Assembly (NCBI RefSeq): GCF_007752135.1
Contig: NZ_CP036298.1
Coordinates: 930,001-994,000, forward strand
Source: Aureliella helgolandensis
Lineage (GTDB): Bacteria > Planctomycetota > Planctomycetia > Pirellulales > Pirellulaceae
DNA: 64,000 nt
Direction: 5' to 3'
Below the pieces are notes generated by a model. That model was given only the letters and a program-made list of their open reading frames with translations, was not told the DNA's origin and searched no databases. This document shows, piece by piece, positions 28,784 through 37,900 of the stretch; positions within the stretch are counted from its first letter, which is position 1, and each line of letters opens with the position of its first letter. A program made the translations under genes and the position numbers.

Positions 28784-28814
28784 AACGGCATGCCATACGG
28801 CGTGCCGTTTTTTA
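28784..28814. terminator. Intrinsic terminator after groEL
   Basis: AACGGCATGCC (28784-28794) and GGCGTGCCGTT (28799-28809) pair with one wobble around a 4-nt loop, followed by a run of six T (28808-28813). This is the clearest intrinsic terminator in the window. It overlaps the stop of the convergent kinase gene (28812-28814), so it may also cap that transcript. Confidence 0.85.
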
Positions 28815-30407
28815 TTGGCGGCGGTCAATCTTGGTATCCAGTACCACGTGGGTTCTGAACAGTCGGTCATGGAGGGCCATTCGGCTCGGTCCCAAAACAA
28901 GGATCAGATTGAGCAGGATAATGATCTCGTCCAGCGGTGCGAGAATGACCGCCACTAAATCCAGCCCACATGCCATCGCAAAGACGGTGAAGGAACTGAC
29001 CCACAGGGGAACATAGCGAAAGAGACTGCGGAACAAACGGGTTCGCGGCCGTATCAATAAACCATGCGTATCGACAACTCGCAATTGAAACAGATAGCGA
29101 CCAACAGTTCGCCAGCCACGCCATTCCATCCAGGTCGCGACGAGTGGCACGAGCGGCGCTAGTAGTCCGAGCCGAGCCAAGCGCTGCGTGAGCAGATGGA
29201 TATAGTAGGCAAGCGTTTCATCCTGACGTGAGAGGATCTCGATCTGTTCGACGATCTGAGGGGTGAACAGCGCGGCTAGGCTTAGCAGCAATAGGAAGAG
29301 GCCCCAGAAGGCCAAATCGACGAGATAAGCCATACTTCGATTGAGCAGCCCCGCGTTGGTTACCCCCACCGGTGCCAAATCGTCCAGCACGTGCGCCAGT
29401 TCGACGTAATTCGCATATCGCTCTGCGGGCTCTCGAGCGGTCAGCTTCGCGATAACCTCCCGCCACTGCTCTGGTACGGAGTTGGGCCATTTTTCGGGAA
29501 AGGCGATTTGCGCTCGGCGCTGACTCCGCAATTGCTCGCGGAGGGTCGAACCAACAATCGCGTAGGGCCGCCGTCCGAAACTTAGTTCGAAGAGGGTGAC
29601 GCCCAAGGAATACATGTCGCTTTGGTCGCTGGGATCGCCACCGATGACCAACTCAGGCGCCATGTAGCTCAAGGTGCCACTGACGCCATTTTTGGGGGAA
29701 GTCTGCTCGGTTTTCGCCAGCCCAAAGTCGCTTAATTTAACGGTCTTGTCGCCTGTCAGAATCAGATTGCTGGGTTTAATGTCCCCGTGGACCAGGCCAT
29801 GCACGCTGGCGTGTTTCAGTGCGGCTACCACTTGCTGTGCATAGTGAATCACTTCCCCAAAGGGGAGCGGACCATTGGCAATCAGGGCCCCAAGCGTAGG
29901 CCCTGGCAGCAATTCCATGGCTAGGAAGGGCTCCTCGCCGACGCGTCCGACATAGTAAATGGTGACGACGTTGGGATGGTTCAATTTCGCTTGCGAAACC
30001 GCTTCATCCAACAGGCGGGCGACTTGCTTTGCCCCGTCGCCCTCGCCACCCTCCTGTGCCGACCGCATGACCTTCACCGCCACCAATCGCTGCAGCGACT
30101 CGTCTTGGGCGCGGTAGACGGCCCCCATGCCGCCATAGCCCAGCTTTGCTAAGAGTCGAAAGTGCCCCAGGACTTCGCCGGTGCGGTCTGGTCCATCCGC
30201 TAGATGGAAGGAGGTGCCGCTTCCAACTTCTGCGCAAAACGATACCGTGTGCGTCGTATCGCCGCCTCGGAGATCTACGGTACGCCCGCAGGTCTCGCAG
30301 ACTCCTTCGCCCCCCACTTGGATTTGGACGTTCCCTCCGCAGGAGCACCGGTAGGTAACACTCCGGGGCACTGGCGTCGGCTCATCGGGACTGAAGCTGC
30401 TTTCCAT
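28812..30407 (-). CDS. Zinc-ribbon Ser/Thr protein kinase fused to an RDD membrane domain
   Basis: The protein has 531 residues from ATG 30407, with AAGG 9 nt upstream; the frame also allows GTG 30422. A short zinc-ribbon-like module comes first (CSCGG and CETCGR, near residues 21-40). The Hanks-type kinase follows: glycine loop KLGYGGMGAVY, Lys112 in VAVKVMR, catalytic loop HGDIKPSNLIL with Asp209, metal site DFGLAK, and activation segment GTLSYMAPEL. The Arg of the HRD motif is Gly, so it is a non-RD kinase. The C-terminal ~170 residues hold several membrane segments with RDD-family features (AYLVDLAFWGLFLLLL, LFQLRVVDTHGLLIRPRT, ALHDRLFRTHVV). The kinase should face the cytoplasm. Targets are unknown. 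Confidence 0.9.
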   Translation of the reverse strand: MESSFSPDEPTPVPRSVTYRCSCGGNVQIQVGGEGVCETCGRTVDLRGGDTTHTVSFCAEVGSGTSFHLADGPDRTGEVLGHFRLLAKLGYGGMGAVYRAQDESLQRLVAVKVMRSAQEGGEGDGAKQVARLLDEAVSQAKLNHPNVVTIYYVGRVGEEPFLAMELLPGPTLGALIANGPLPFGEVIHYAQQVVAALKHASVHGLVHGDIKPSNLILTGDKTVKLSDFGLAKTEQTSPKNGVSGTLSYMAPELVIGGDPSDQSDMYSLGVTLFELSFGRRPYAIVGSTLREQLRSQRRAQIAFPEKWPNSVPEQWREVIAKLTAREPAERYANYVELAHVLDDLAPVGVTNAGLLNRSMAYLVDLAFWGLFLLLLSLAALFTPQIVEQIEILSRQDETLAYYIHLLTQRLARLGLLAPLVPLVATWMEWRGWRTVGRYLFQLRVVDTHGLLIRPRTRLFRSLFRYVPLWVSSFTVFAMACGLDLVAVILAPLDEIIILLNLILVLGPSRMALHDRLFRTHVVLDTKIDRRQ

Positions 30408-30789
30408 GAAATGCCTTGACACTTACGGCAAACAAGTAGGTGAGAGGGTAAGTCTGCGGTTGAAGTGGCTTTTGCAGCATGCTTCCGAGGTAGGGTTCCT
30501 GAACCTCAAATCCTACCAGCAAGTTCCCACACTGCCTGCACGTAGGAGGCGACCGTTGTGCAAAATGTTCGTTTCTCGCGCTCCATTTTCCACGGCCTTC
30601 GAAAGGGGTAGATCCGACTTTGCGGATCATCGTATAGTGTGTCCCCCATTTATTATGCTAACTGGGTTCAAGCCAGAAAACAGTGATCGGGCTTGCGTTC
30701 CACGCGTTAAGCTAGAAATAGGAATAATCTCGCCCCCCAAGATCCTATTTCCATCCCCACTCCACTCCTACCTCCATTGATCGGCCCCT
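30408..30789. other. Divergent intergenic region, no gene supported
   Basis: This 382-bp gap separates the kinase (minus) and helicase (plus) genes and should hold both promoters. A GATCCG/CGGATC inverted repeat (30611-30628) and an AT-rich patch near 30648-30660 are visible. An open frame at 30406-30780 has no ribosome site or recognisable motif. Confidence 0.45.
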
Positions 30790-33582
30790 ATGGCTAATGT
30801 CGAGCAATGCATCGAGTATCAGTTGCGATGCTATCAAGCGGACAACCGCGAAACTGGAATCGGCAGTTTGTGGCAAGACCAGCATCGGCATGTGCGTTTC
30901 TTTGAAGGCGAAGAACTGCTCTTATCGGGGACGGTTCCACAACTCCCGCTGGTGGATCCTCCAGAGTCACCACTGGAGAGAGACGTCTTTAAATACAGAC
31001 GTGATAAATCACTGATCTATGGGGTTCTCCCGATCGTCGGCAGCGGAGCTTTCAGCAAGCGGCTTCCCAAGCAATTGTGCGCACCCTTGGCATTCTTTCA
31101 TTGCACTCTGACGCCTTGCCGGGGATCACACATTGCGTTGCAACCGGAACTCAATGACTTGAAACTGAATTGGCCCGTCTTGCTTGCGATTGCCGCCGAG
31201 ACCAAGGCCGACGAAGGAGCCCTCGAGGCTATCCTGCTCGAATTGCCGTCTCCTCCTTGGCCGCGTAGTCAGCTTCATAGTATCGCCGCCAGTCTTTCTG
31301 AAGCGCTTCCCGCGGTCGACTTCACTCCTCTGGGGAGTTTCCCGCAACTCCTCACTTCCAAACAATTGCAACAAACTCGTGCATCCGCCTCGGCAGCACT
31401 TCAGTGTCACCCCGCCGCCGCGATGGCATTGATCCCCAACTCTCCCGATACGCGCGGGGTTCTATTCGAGTTATCGGAACTTTCTGCAGCCAGCAGACGC
31501 CGTGAGCTTTCTCCCCCTCTCAACGCGATCTTCACTGAGGAAGCAATCCCCTCGAATCCGCGGCCTTCCCATCGCCCGCTTGCCCCAACGGTGTTGAGCG
31601 CAGCCCAACGCCAAGCGCTAGCCAACGCAGCTTCCCAGCCACTTTCCATTATCGTTGGCCCGCCTGGTACCGGAAAATCGCACACGATCTCTGCGATCGT
31701 GTTGGACCATTTGGCTCGGAATGAATCCGTGCTGGTTGCATCCAAAATGGATCAGGCTGTTGACGTCGTTACCCAGAAGATCGAAGACTTGCTGGGACCT
31801 CATGATGCAGTCGTTCGCGGCGGTAGAAAGCGGCATATGAGGCAGATGACTTCCACACTCGACAATCTCCTCAGCGGAATTCACTCCCCCCCTCCATCCG
31901 ACGTGGCAGCCAGGAAGCTGGAGAGTCAATTGCGCAAGAGGGATCGACAGCTGTCGCGCGTCGAGAAGTCGCTAAAGGCCAGCTTTCGTCGCGAAATTGC
32001 TTGGGGCTCACGCTACGCGACTCCCCCAGCTAGCATGTTCGAGCGTCTCTACCGCCCACTTGCCAAAGGCTTTCACGATTGGCTATTGAGTACTCTCGAC
32101 TGTTGGGAGGAAATCGCTAAGTACGAACAACTGCTCGAATCAAGAGTTCAGCACTGCCAGCTTTTTCTCCGACAACGGCTCCACGAACGCGTGCAAAGAT
32201 TGCTCCGTCGCCGTCGCCAGGACCTCAGCAAGTTTCTTCAAGCACTTAAGGCGCGAAGCGATGGAAAACAGCAGCGATTGTTTCGCGAAATTGATTTTTC
32301 GTTGCTTCTGGATGCGTTCCCAGCTTGGCTGTGCAAACTTTCCGATTTGTCAGACGTATTGCCATCTACGCGACAATTGTTTGATGTTGCGATCTTGGAT
32401 GAAGCGTCGCAGTGCGATATTGCCAGTTGCCTGCCACTGATGCAAAGGGCCCGTCGCGTCGTGATTGTGGGAGACTCTCAGCAACTCAAGCATATCTCCT
32501 TCTTAGCCGAAGACCGGCAAGCTGCGATTGCACAAGAATGCCAATTGAGCGAGTCCCAACAGCAGTTGCTGCACTATCGCAACCAATCCATCATTGATCT
32601 ATGCAGCGATTCAGCCAGACAACAAGAGCAAGTCGTCTTTTTGAATGAGCACTTCCGGAGTTTGCCGCCCATCATTCGATTTAGCAATTCGGAATTCTAT
32701 CGCAATTCCCTTTCGATTATGAGGCACAGCGAATACCCAGCCGACTCCGAAATTCCAGCAGAGGAAGAATTGGAAACGGGTTTGAAAGTGTTGCATGTCG
32801 CAGGTCAACGTGACGGCAATGGTCGCAACGCGACGGAAGCTGAGTTGATTGTGAAACACGTGGTTGGTCTCTTCGAAAGCCCGCTTTCTGGCTCTCCAGA
32901 AGTCTTGCCCAGTATCGGAGTCGTGTCCCCGTTTCGAGAACAAGTCGAATACCTGCGGAAACAGTTTGACCAGCACCTGAGCCTCGAACAGATGCAATCT
33001 ATTGATCTTCTTGTTGGTACGGCGCATTCGTTTCAAGGCGAGGAACGCGATGTCGTGCATCTATCACTGACGCTTGACGATCAAGCCCACTCTGCATCCT
33101 TTCGCTTTCTGGAGTCACCGAACTTGCTGAATGTAGCTATCACGCGGGCCAGGCACTTGCAGAGGGTCTACCACTCTTTCCAGCTAAACACCTTGCGCAT
33201 GGACAGCCTCGTCCGACGCTACTTGGAATCTGCGCCCCATCACAGGGCGACTACTCCCAAGGGGCAAAACTTCCATCATGATGAATTTCGCTCCGCAGTC
33301 GCTGCGGCACTCAGCGAGCGTGGCCATCTGACGGAGGTCGATTTCCCCATCGGCGGTTTTCATCTAGACCTACTCATGCGGGGCCATGGCTCTCTACTTG
33401 GAATTGATCTTGTCGGTTACCCAGGAATGTTGATGGATGCGTTTCAACTGGAACGCTACCGCATGTTGCGTCGGGCCGGGTTGCATGTCTACCCACTGAG
33501 CTATCGGAGCTGGCTGCAATCCCCAGAGGCAGCCATCGAACGCGCTCTGTCGACACTCAAGGCATTCCCGGCTGCCAGCTAG
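30790..33582 (+). CDS. SF1 (Upf1-like) helicase with C-terminal restriction-endonuclease-like domain
   Basis: The protein has 930 residues. The N-terminal ~280 residues show no recognised domain. The helicase motifs are in order: I GPPGTGKSHT (around 290), II DEASQ (around 536), III GDSQQLKH (around 560), V GTAHSFQGEERD (around 745) and VI NLLNVAITRAR (around 778). A charged, helical insert (residues 370-500) separates motifs I and II. The last ~100 residues (VDFPIGGFHLDLLMRGHG, then LLGIDLVGYPG and LERYRMLRRAGLHVYPLSY) resemble the Vsr/MTES-type nuclease tail of AAA_11/AAA_12 helicases. The expected Glu of the core is Asp here, so activity is uncertain. No partner gene is adjacent. Roles in DNA repair or phage defence are possible. 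No strong ribosome site precedes the ATG. Confidence 0.85.
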   Translation: MANVEQCIEYQLRCYQADNRETGIGSLWQDQHRHVRFFEGEELLLSGTVPQLPLVDPPESPLERDVFKYRRDKSLIYGVLPIVGSGAFSKRLPKQLCAPLAFFHCTLTPCRGSHIALQPELNDLKLNWPVLLAIAAETKADEGALEAILLELPSPPWPRSQLHSIAASLSEALPAVDFTPLGSFPQLLTSKQLQQTRASASAALQCHPAAAMALIPNSPDTRGVLFELSELSAASRRRELSPPLNAIFTEEAIPSNPRPSHRPLAPTVLSAAQRQALANAASQPLSIIVGPPGTGKSHTISAIVLDHLARNESVLVASKMDQAVDVVTQKIEDLLGPHDAVVRGGRKRHMRQMTSTLDNLLSGIHSPPPSDVAARKLESQLRKRDRQLSRVEKSLKASFRREIAWGSRYATPPASMFERLYRPLAKGFHDWLLSTLDCWEEIAKYEQLLESRVQHCQLFLRQRLHERVQRLLRRRRQDLSKFLQALKARSDGKQQRLFREIDFSLLLDAFPAWLCKLSDLSDVLPSTRQLFDVAILDEASQCDIASCLPLMQRARRVVIVGDSQQLKHISFLAEDRQAAIAQECQLSESQQQLLHYRNQSIIDLCSDSARQQEQVVFLNEHFRSLPPIIRFSNSEFYRNSLSIMRHSEYPADSEIPAEEELETGLKVLHVAGQRDGNGRNATEAELIVKHVVGLFESPLSGSPEVLPSIGVVSPFREQVEYLRKQFDQHLSLEQMQSIDLLVGTAHSFQGEERDVVHLSLTLDDQAHSASFRFLESPNLLNVAITRARHLQRVYHSFQLNTLRMDSLVRRYLESAPHHRATTPKGQNFHHDEFRSAVAAALSERGHLTEVDFPIGGFHLDLLMRGHGSLLGIDLVGYPGMLMDAFQLERYRMLRRAGLHVYPLSYRSWLQSPEAAIERALSTLKAFPAAS

Positions 33583-33660
33583 CGGTTCTTCAGTCCCCAA
33601 TTGCATGCCCCTATTACATGCCATCGATCGGTCTTGGTGGCCGCCCTCCTCGAGTAGTTA

Positions 33661-33685
33661 GCTAGCAATATCTTGATTTGCTAGC
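33661..33685. terminator. Perfect 8-bp hairpin downstream of the helicase gene
   Basis: GCTAGCAA (33661-33668) and TTGCTAGC (33678-33685) form a perfect stem with a 9-nt loop, about 80 nt past the helicase stop. No T-tract is present. It may end the helicase transcript, or be an operator-like site. The rest of 33583-33801 shows nothing recognisable. Confidence 0.4.
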
Positions 33686-33801
33686 ATTGTGGTCGCACTC
33701 GAAAGCTGAAGGGCCCTCTTCGATGACTGGATTTTACTGCGCAGGAGGCCTTCGAGTCGCGCTGAGGCATTGGGCAGCAGGCCGCTACGCGACGAGGAAC
33801 G

Positions 33802-34017
33802 CTATGCTACGAGGAACTCTGGGGGGCGCTGGAGGGCCGGGGGCTGCAGCAACAAGAGGTGCGGGGAGTTGGTGTTCGCTAAATGGGACCTGCTCATCGA
33901 AGCCTGATTTGTTTGAAGTTGGAACGTAGGATTCGGAGTCGTCCACACAGGATTCGGGTTTGAGCTGAAGACTCGCTTTTTGATAGACTGCCAGTCTTCC
34001 TCGTTAAACATGCGCAT
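33802..34017 (-). CDS. Possible small protein, unrecognised
   Basis: A 71-residue frame begins MRMFNEEDWQSIKKRVF, then becomes rich in Asn, Pro, Ser, Thr and Gln. An AGGGAGGG ribosome site lies about 7 nt before the ATG, which is unusually strong for this window. The first 20 residues look like a normal amphipathic helix; the remainder is low-complexity. It is divergent from the DUF1570-like gene and overlaps its possible GTG 34021 leader closely. It may be a real small gene, a remnant, or chance. Confidence 0.35.
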   Translation of the reverse strand: MRMFNEEDWQSIKKRVFSSNPNPVWTTPNPTFQLQTNQASMSRSHLANTNSPHLLLLQPPALQRPPEFLVA

Positions 34018-34044
34018 TGCGTGTCCCTCCCTGGATTGGTGTCC

Positions 34045-34929
34045 ATGCACGCATTGGTTGCTGAACCACGAATATCATCTCTATCAAGACGTTTCCTAAT
34101 TGGTGTCGGGTTGAGTTGGTCTTGTGGGCTGATGCTCAATCTAGCTGCCGCGGCCGAGGGGGATGACAATCGGGCGAGGAATTGGCCGGTCGAATTACGG
34201 GTTGGACAATTTAAAATTCACGCTGATTTTGAATTGACCGAGCGTGAAGGCTTGGCGGCGGAACTGCAGCATTTGACGGCGGATGTCAGTGGACTATTGA
34301 GCATAGAGCTCAGCCAAGCTCCGGTGCACGTCGTCTTGTTTGCGACAGCGGCCGAGTACCGCAGGTATATGGAGAATTATTTTCCGAGCTTGCCAACGCG
34401 CCGCGCATTGTTCGTTCAAGACCGAGGACCGGGAATGCTGTTTACGTATTGGCATCCCCAGGTCGCAACCGATCTGCGCCACGAGGTGACACACGCGTTG
34501 GTCAACGCTCACGCAAGCTCATTGCCGCTGTGGTTCGATGAAGGGCTGGCTGAGTATTTTGAGGTCGAGCGTGACCGCCGATTTCAAGGCAATCCCTATT
34601 TGCCTCAGATTCTGGAACGGTCCAAGGCTGGCTACGTTCCAGCGCTGGAGCAATTGGAATCCGTGGACGATATTGCGCGCTTCGACAACAGCCAATATCG
34701 GGATAGTTGGTCGTGGGTTCATTTCATGCTGCACCGAAGCCCGCAGACTCGGCAATTGCTTACTCGTTATCTGACCACTCAGAGATCGGGGGAGTCGCAG
34801 CTCTCCCTCTCTCGGCAACTGCGCCAATTCATGGCTGATCCCGAGCGAGAGTATTCGGAGCACTTTACGCGAAGCGAGGTCGAGACGGGCCTTGCACCCA
34901 ACGCGGGTTTCATTCTCCCGGCTCAATAG
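34045..34929 (+). CDS. DUF1570-like exported gluzincin metallopeptidase
   Basis: The protein has 294 residues from ATG 34045 (the frame also allows GTG 34021). A signal peptide runs to about LAAAAEG. The zinc site is HEVTHALV near residues 146-153, and the third ligand region is LWFDEGLAEYFE about 20 residues later: the HExxH + E plan of gluzincins. The preceding strand RALFVQDRGPGMLFTYWHPQ fits DUF1570-type peptidases, which are frequent in planctomycetes. It should be exported. Its substrate is unknown; it converges on the giant protein gene 43 bp away. The last codons form one arm of a perfect 14-bp hairpin. Confidence 0.8.
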   Translation: MHALVAEPRISSLSRRFLIGVGLSWSCGLMLNLAAAAEGDDNRARNWPVELRVGQFKIHADFELTEREGLAAELQHLTADVSGLLSIELSQAPVHVVLFATAAEYRRYMENYFPSLPTRRALFVQDRGPGMLFTYWHPQVATDLRHEVTHALVNAHASSLPLWFDEGLAEYFEVERDRRFQGNPYLPQILERSKAGYVPALEQLESVDDIARFDNSQYRDSWSWVHFMLHRSPQTRQLLTRYLTTQRSGESQLSLSRQLRQFMADPEREYSEHFTRSEVETGLAPNAGFILPAQ

Positions 34930-34947
34930 GTTCAGCCGGGAGAATGA
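34910..34947. terminator. Perfect 14-bp hairpin with the stop codon in its loop
   Basis: TCATTCTCCCGGCT (34910-34923) pairs perfectly with AGCCGGGAGAATGA (34934-34947) around a 10-nt loop holding the TAG stop (34927-34929) of the peptidase gene. The giant gene converges from the right and stops at 34972, so the hairpin can also end that transcript. No T-tract follows. The design repeats that at 4857-4877. Confidence 0.65.
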
Positions 34948-34971
34948 GATTGACCGTGGACTCGGCGGTGC

Positions 34972-37900
34972 CTACTTGGGGTACTTGGGGCCTAGATCGT
35001 CGAAGTACCAATCTACCGCGAACTCATCAGCCGTTTCTTCCAGGTCGTCCGCCACATCGAGCATGTCGTCATCCATACCTAGGGGTTCTAGTAGGGAGTT
35101 AGCGGCGGTGGCGGAGGTGCTTGACTGTGCACCGCCTGACAGCAACTCTCCGGAGAGATTTTCGTCATCGAGTACAGAGAGTCGAGCGACATCCATGGCT
35201 TCTTGGATCTCGCGAACGATTTGAGGACCGACCGTAGCGATGATCTGCTCCGGAGTGACCATCATGACATGCTCGGTCGTAACCATTTCTCCTTCACCTT
35301 CGGCACCACCACCCAACGATTGATTGTTGAGGAAGTTGATGATAAGCAGGACGTCGACTGGAGCGACAAATTCATCGCCATTGACATCCAAGTAAGGAGG
35401 CGGGACGACGTCGGTATCGGGCAGGTAGCTTTCCCGTCCTGCGTTCAAGTAGTTGATGATGAGAAGGGCATCGATTGGGGCGACAAAGCCGTCCGCATTC
35501 ACATCGAGATTTTCCGATGGATTCTGCCATTTGCTATTCAGCACTTGGATAGAAACCGTGGCTACATTGGAAGGGGTTCCCACATTGTCTTGGAAGCTGT
35601 AGGAGAACGTGGCCGTTCCGGTGAAGTCCGTAGCGGGGGTGAACAACACGGTACCATCCGCTTGAACGACTGCCGAGCCTTGTGTCGGTTGTTGCTCAAT
35701 TTGAACCGTGGCGGGATCAATGGTTCCGTCAGGGTCGGAGTCGTTGTTGAGTACATTGATCGTCAGGGCTTGATTCTTATAGGTCAGGCCACTGTCATTG
35801 GCTGCCACCGGGGCACTGTTGACCGTGATCTGCACGGTGGCTTCGTTGGAAACATTTCCCGCAGAATCTCGCACGGTGTACTTGAACGTGTCACTGCCGC
35901 GGAATCCAGGATCGGGTATGTAGCGTACCACGCCAACGGCTAAGGATTCCACGGTTCCGAAAGCGGGACTTGCCGTGATTTCGATGGTCTGCCGGTCGAT
36001 GGTCGAATCGATATCGGTGTCGTTCAGCAGCACCTGTAGATTCAGTGCTTGTCCCACACCAATCGAGAACTGGTCGTCGTTTGCAACTGGTGCATCGTCG
36101 ACACCATTAATTTCAATCGTCACCGTCGCGTCGTTGCTGAGTGCACCCTCGGCGTCTTGTACCTTGTACACGAAGCGATCAAAGATGCTTTGGCCTGCTT
36201 GCAACTGCTGGAAACTTTCGATGGCAGTCGCGTCATAGCTGAAGGAACCATCTGCATTGAGCACCACGTCGGCGCCCGATTCCGAAGTGAGCGTTCCAGC
36301 AACCACGCTTAACGTGTCTGCAGGAATGTCAAAATCGGTGTCATTGAGGAGCAATCCCGAAGCGGCATCGACCGACAGGATAGCGTCTTCGGTCGTGCTG
36401 TAACTATCTCCCACTGCAACAGGAGCGTCATTCTGCGGAGTGATGGAGATGGTCAAAGCGTAAGGAGTCGATTGGTTCGAATCGTTCGCATTGGCAGGTC
36501 CGAGATCCTTTAGGACAACGGTCGCCACGGCTTGCCCAAATGCATTCGCTTGTGGTGTGAATGAAAGGGCACCAGTGCTGTCAAGCGTGGGCTGGACTGA
36601 GAAGAGCTCAGGTCGATCAACCGTGACGATGAACTCGAGTCCTTGTCCCATTTCATCGGTGGCCGTTGGTGGAACCGAAAGCAGACCGCCAGCAGCAGCG
36701 ATGTTGTTTGCCCAGGCTCCAGTGAATTGCGAACTGTCCTCATTCACCGTGATATTGGGACCAGCGGTGAAGACTGGAGCATCATTGACGGGAGTGATGG
36801 TGACCGTGAACGTCTGCTCGGGCGACTGGTTGATATCAGGAGCGGTGCTCGCTCCGTCATCTTGTGCTCGAACTCGCACGATGGCAGTTCCGATAGCATC
36901 GATGGCAGTCCTAAAGGACAGCACGCCATTGCCATCGACCGACGGCTGAACTGCGAACAGTTCAGGTTTGTCCGCACTGGTAAGGAAGGAGACGGTCTGT
37001 TGATCTAATTCATCGGTGGCTGAAGGAGGTCCAGGCAAAATGTTCGTAGCCCAGCCCTCAAAGGTAACTGCTCCAGAATCTTCGGGGACGGTTACGTTGG
37101 TGCCACGGGTGAACTGTGGAGCGTCATTCACGCTAGTCAGATTGATGACCACGGTTCCGGTACCACTATGTTCTGGAGATCCATCGTCGGTGACGACAAA
37201 TAGTAGGCTGTCGCTACCAACCAGATTGAGTGGTGGCTGGTACTGAATCGATGTTACCTTTGTGGGATCGGCTGCGTCTCCAAAGACTGGAGTGACTCGT
37301 CCGCCGGCTACGCTGGAGGTTGCCACTTGCGTTACCCGCAAGGCTTGCCCCAATTCATCGAAGGTTGGACCAGCGATAGCTCCAGCGAGGAGATCCGTTG
37401 ATTGGATGGTCAGCATGGTGTCTTCGACTCCCGACGTCGAGTATTCGCCGACTGAGGGTGAATCGTTGACCGGAGTAACATCGATGGTGAACGTCTGTTC
37501 GGCAGAGATGTTTGTATTGGGAGGGGGATCTCCCAATCCGCTATCTCGCAGACTGACTCGCACTCTAAAATCGCTGTTGAGGCGATTGGTGTCTTGGGCC
37601 GTTTGGAACACGAGTGTTCCATCCGCACTGAGTGACGGTTGCACCAAGAAAGAGGTGGGGTCGATAGCAACGACGTCAAAGGTCAGGGTTTGCCGTTCCT
37701 CGTCAGTAGTGCCCGCAGGTCCGGTTCGAATGTTCTGAGCAAAGCCGGTGCGAGTGATTACCCCTGCGTCCTCTGCGACCGAGACGGTATCGAGAGTGAA
37801 GCTTGGAGCGTCATTTACCGGTTCGATGTTAATCGTAAAGGTTCTCAGCCCCGATGCGTTCTGGTTGGGGAGAGGTGCGGAAGTTCCGTCGTCCAGAAGA

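Noticed and set aside
30406-30780. 124-codon plus-strand frame before the helicase gene
   Set aside because: It begins inside the kinase start region, has no ribosome site and no recognisable sequence pattern.
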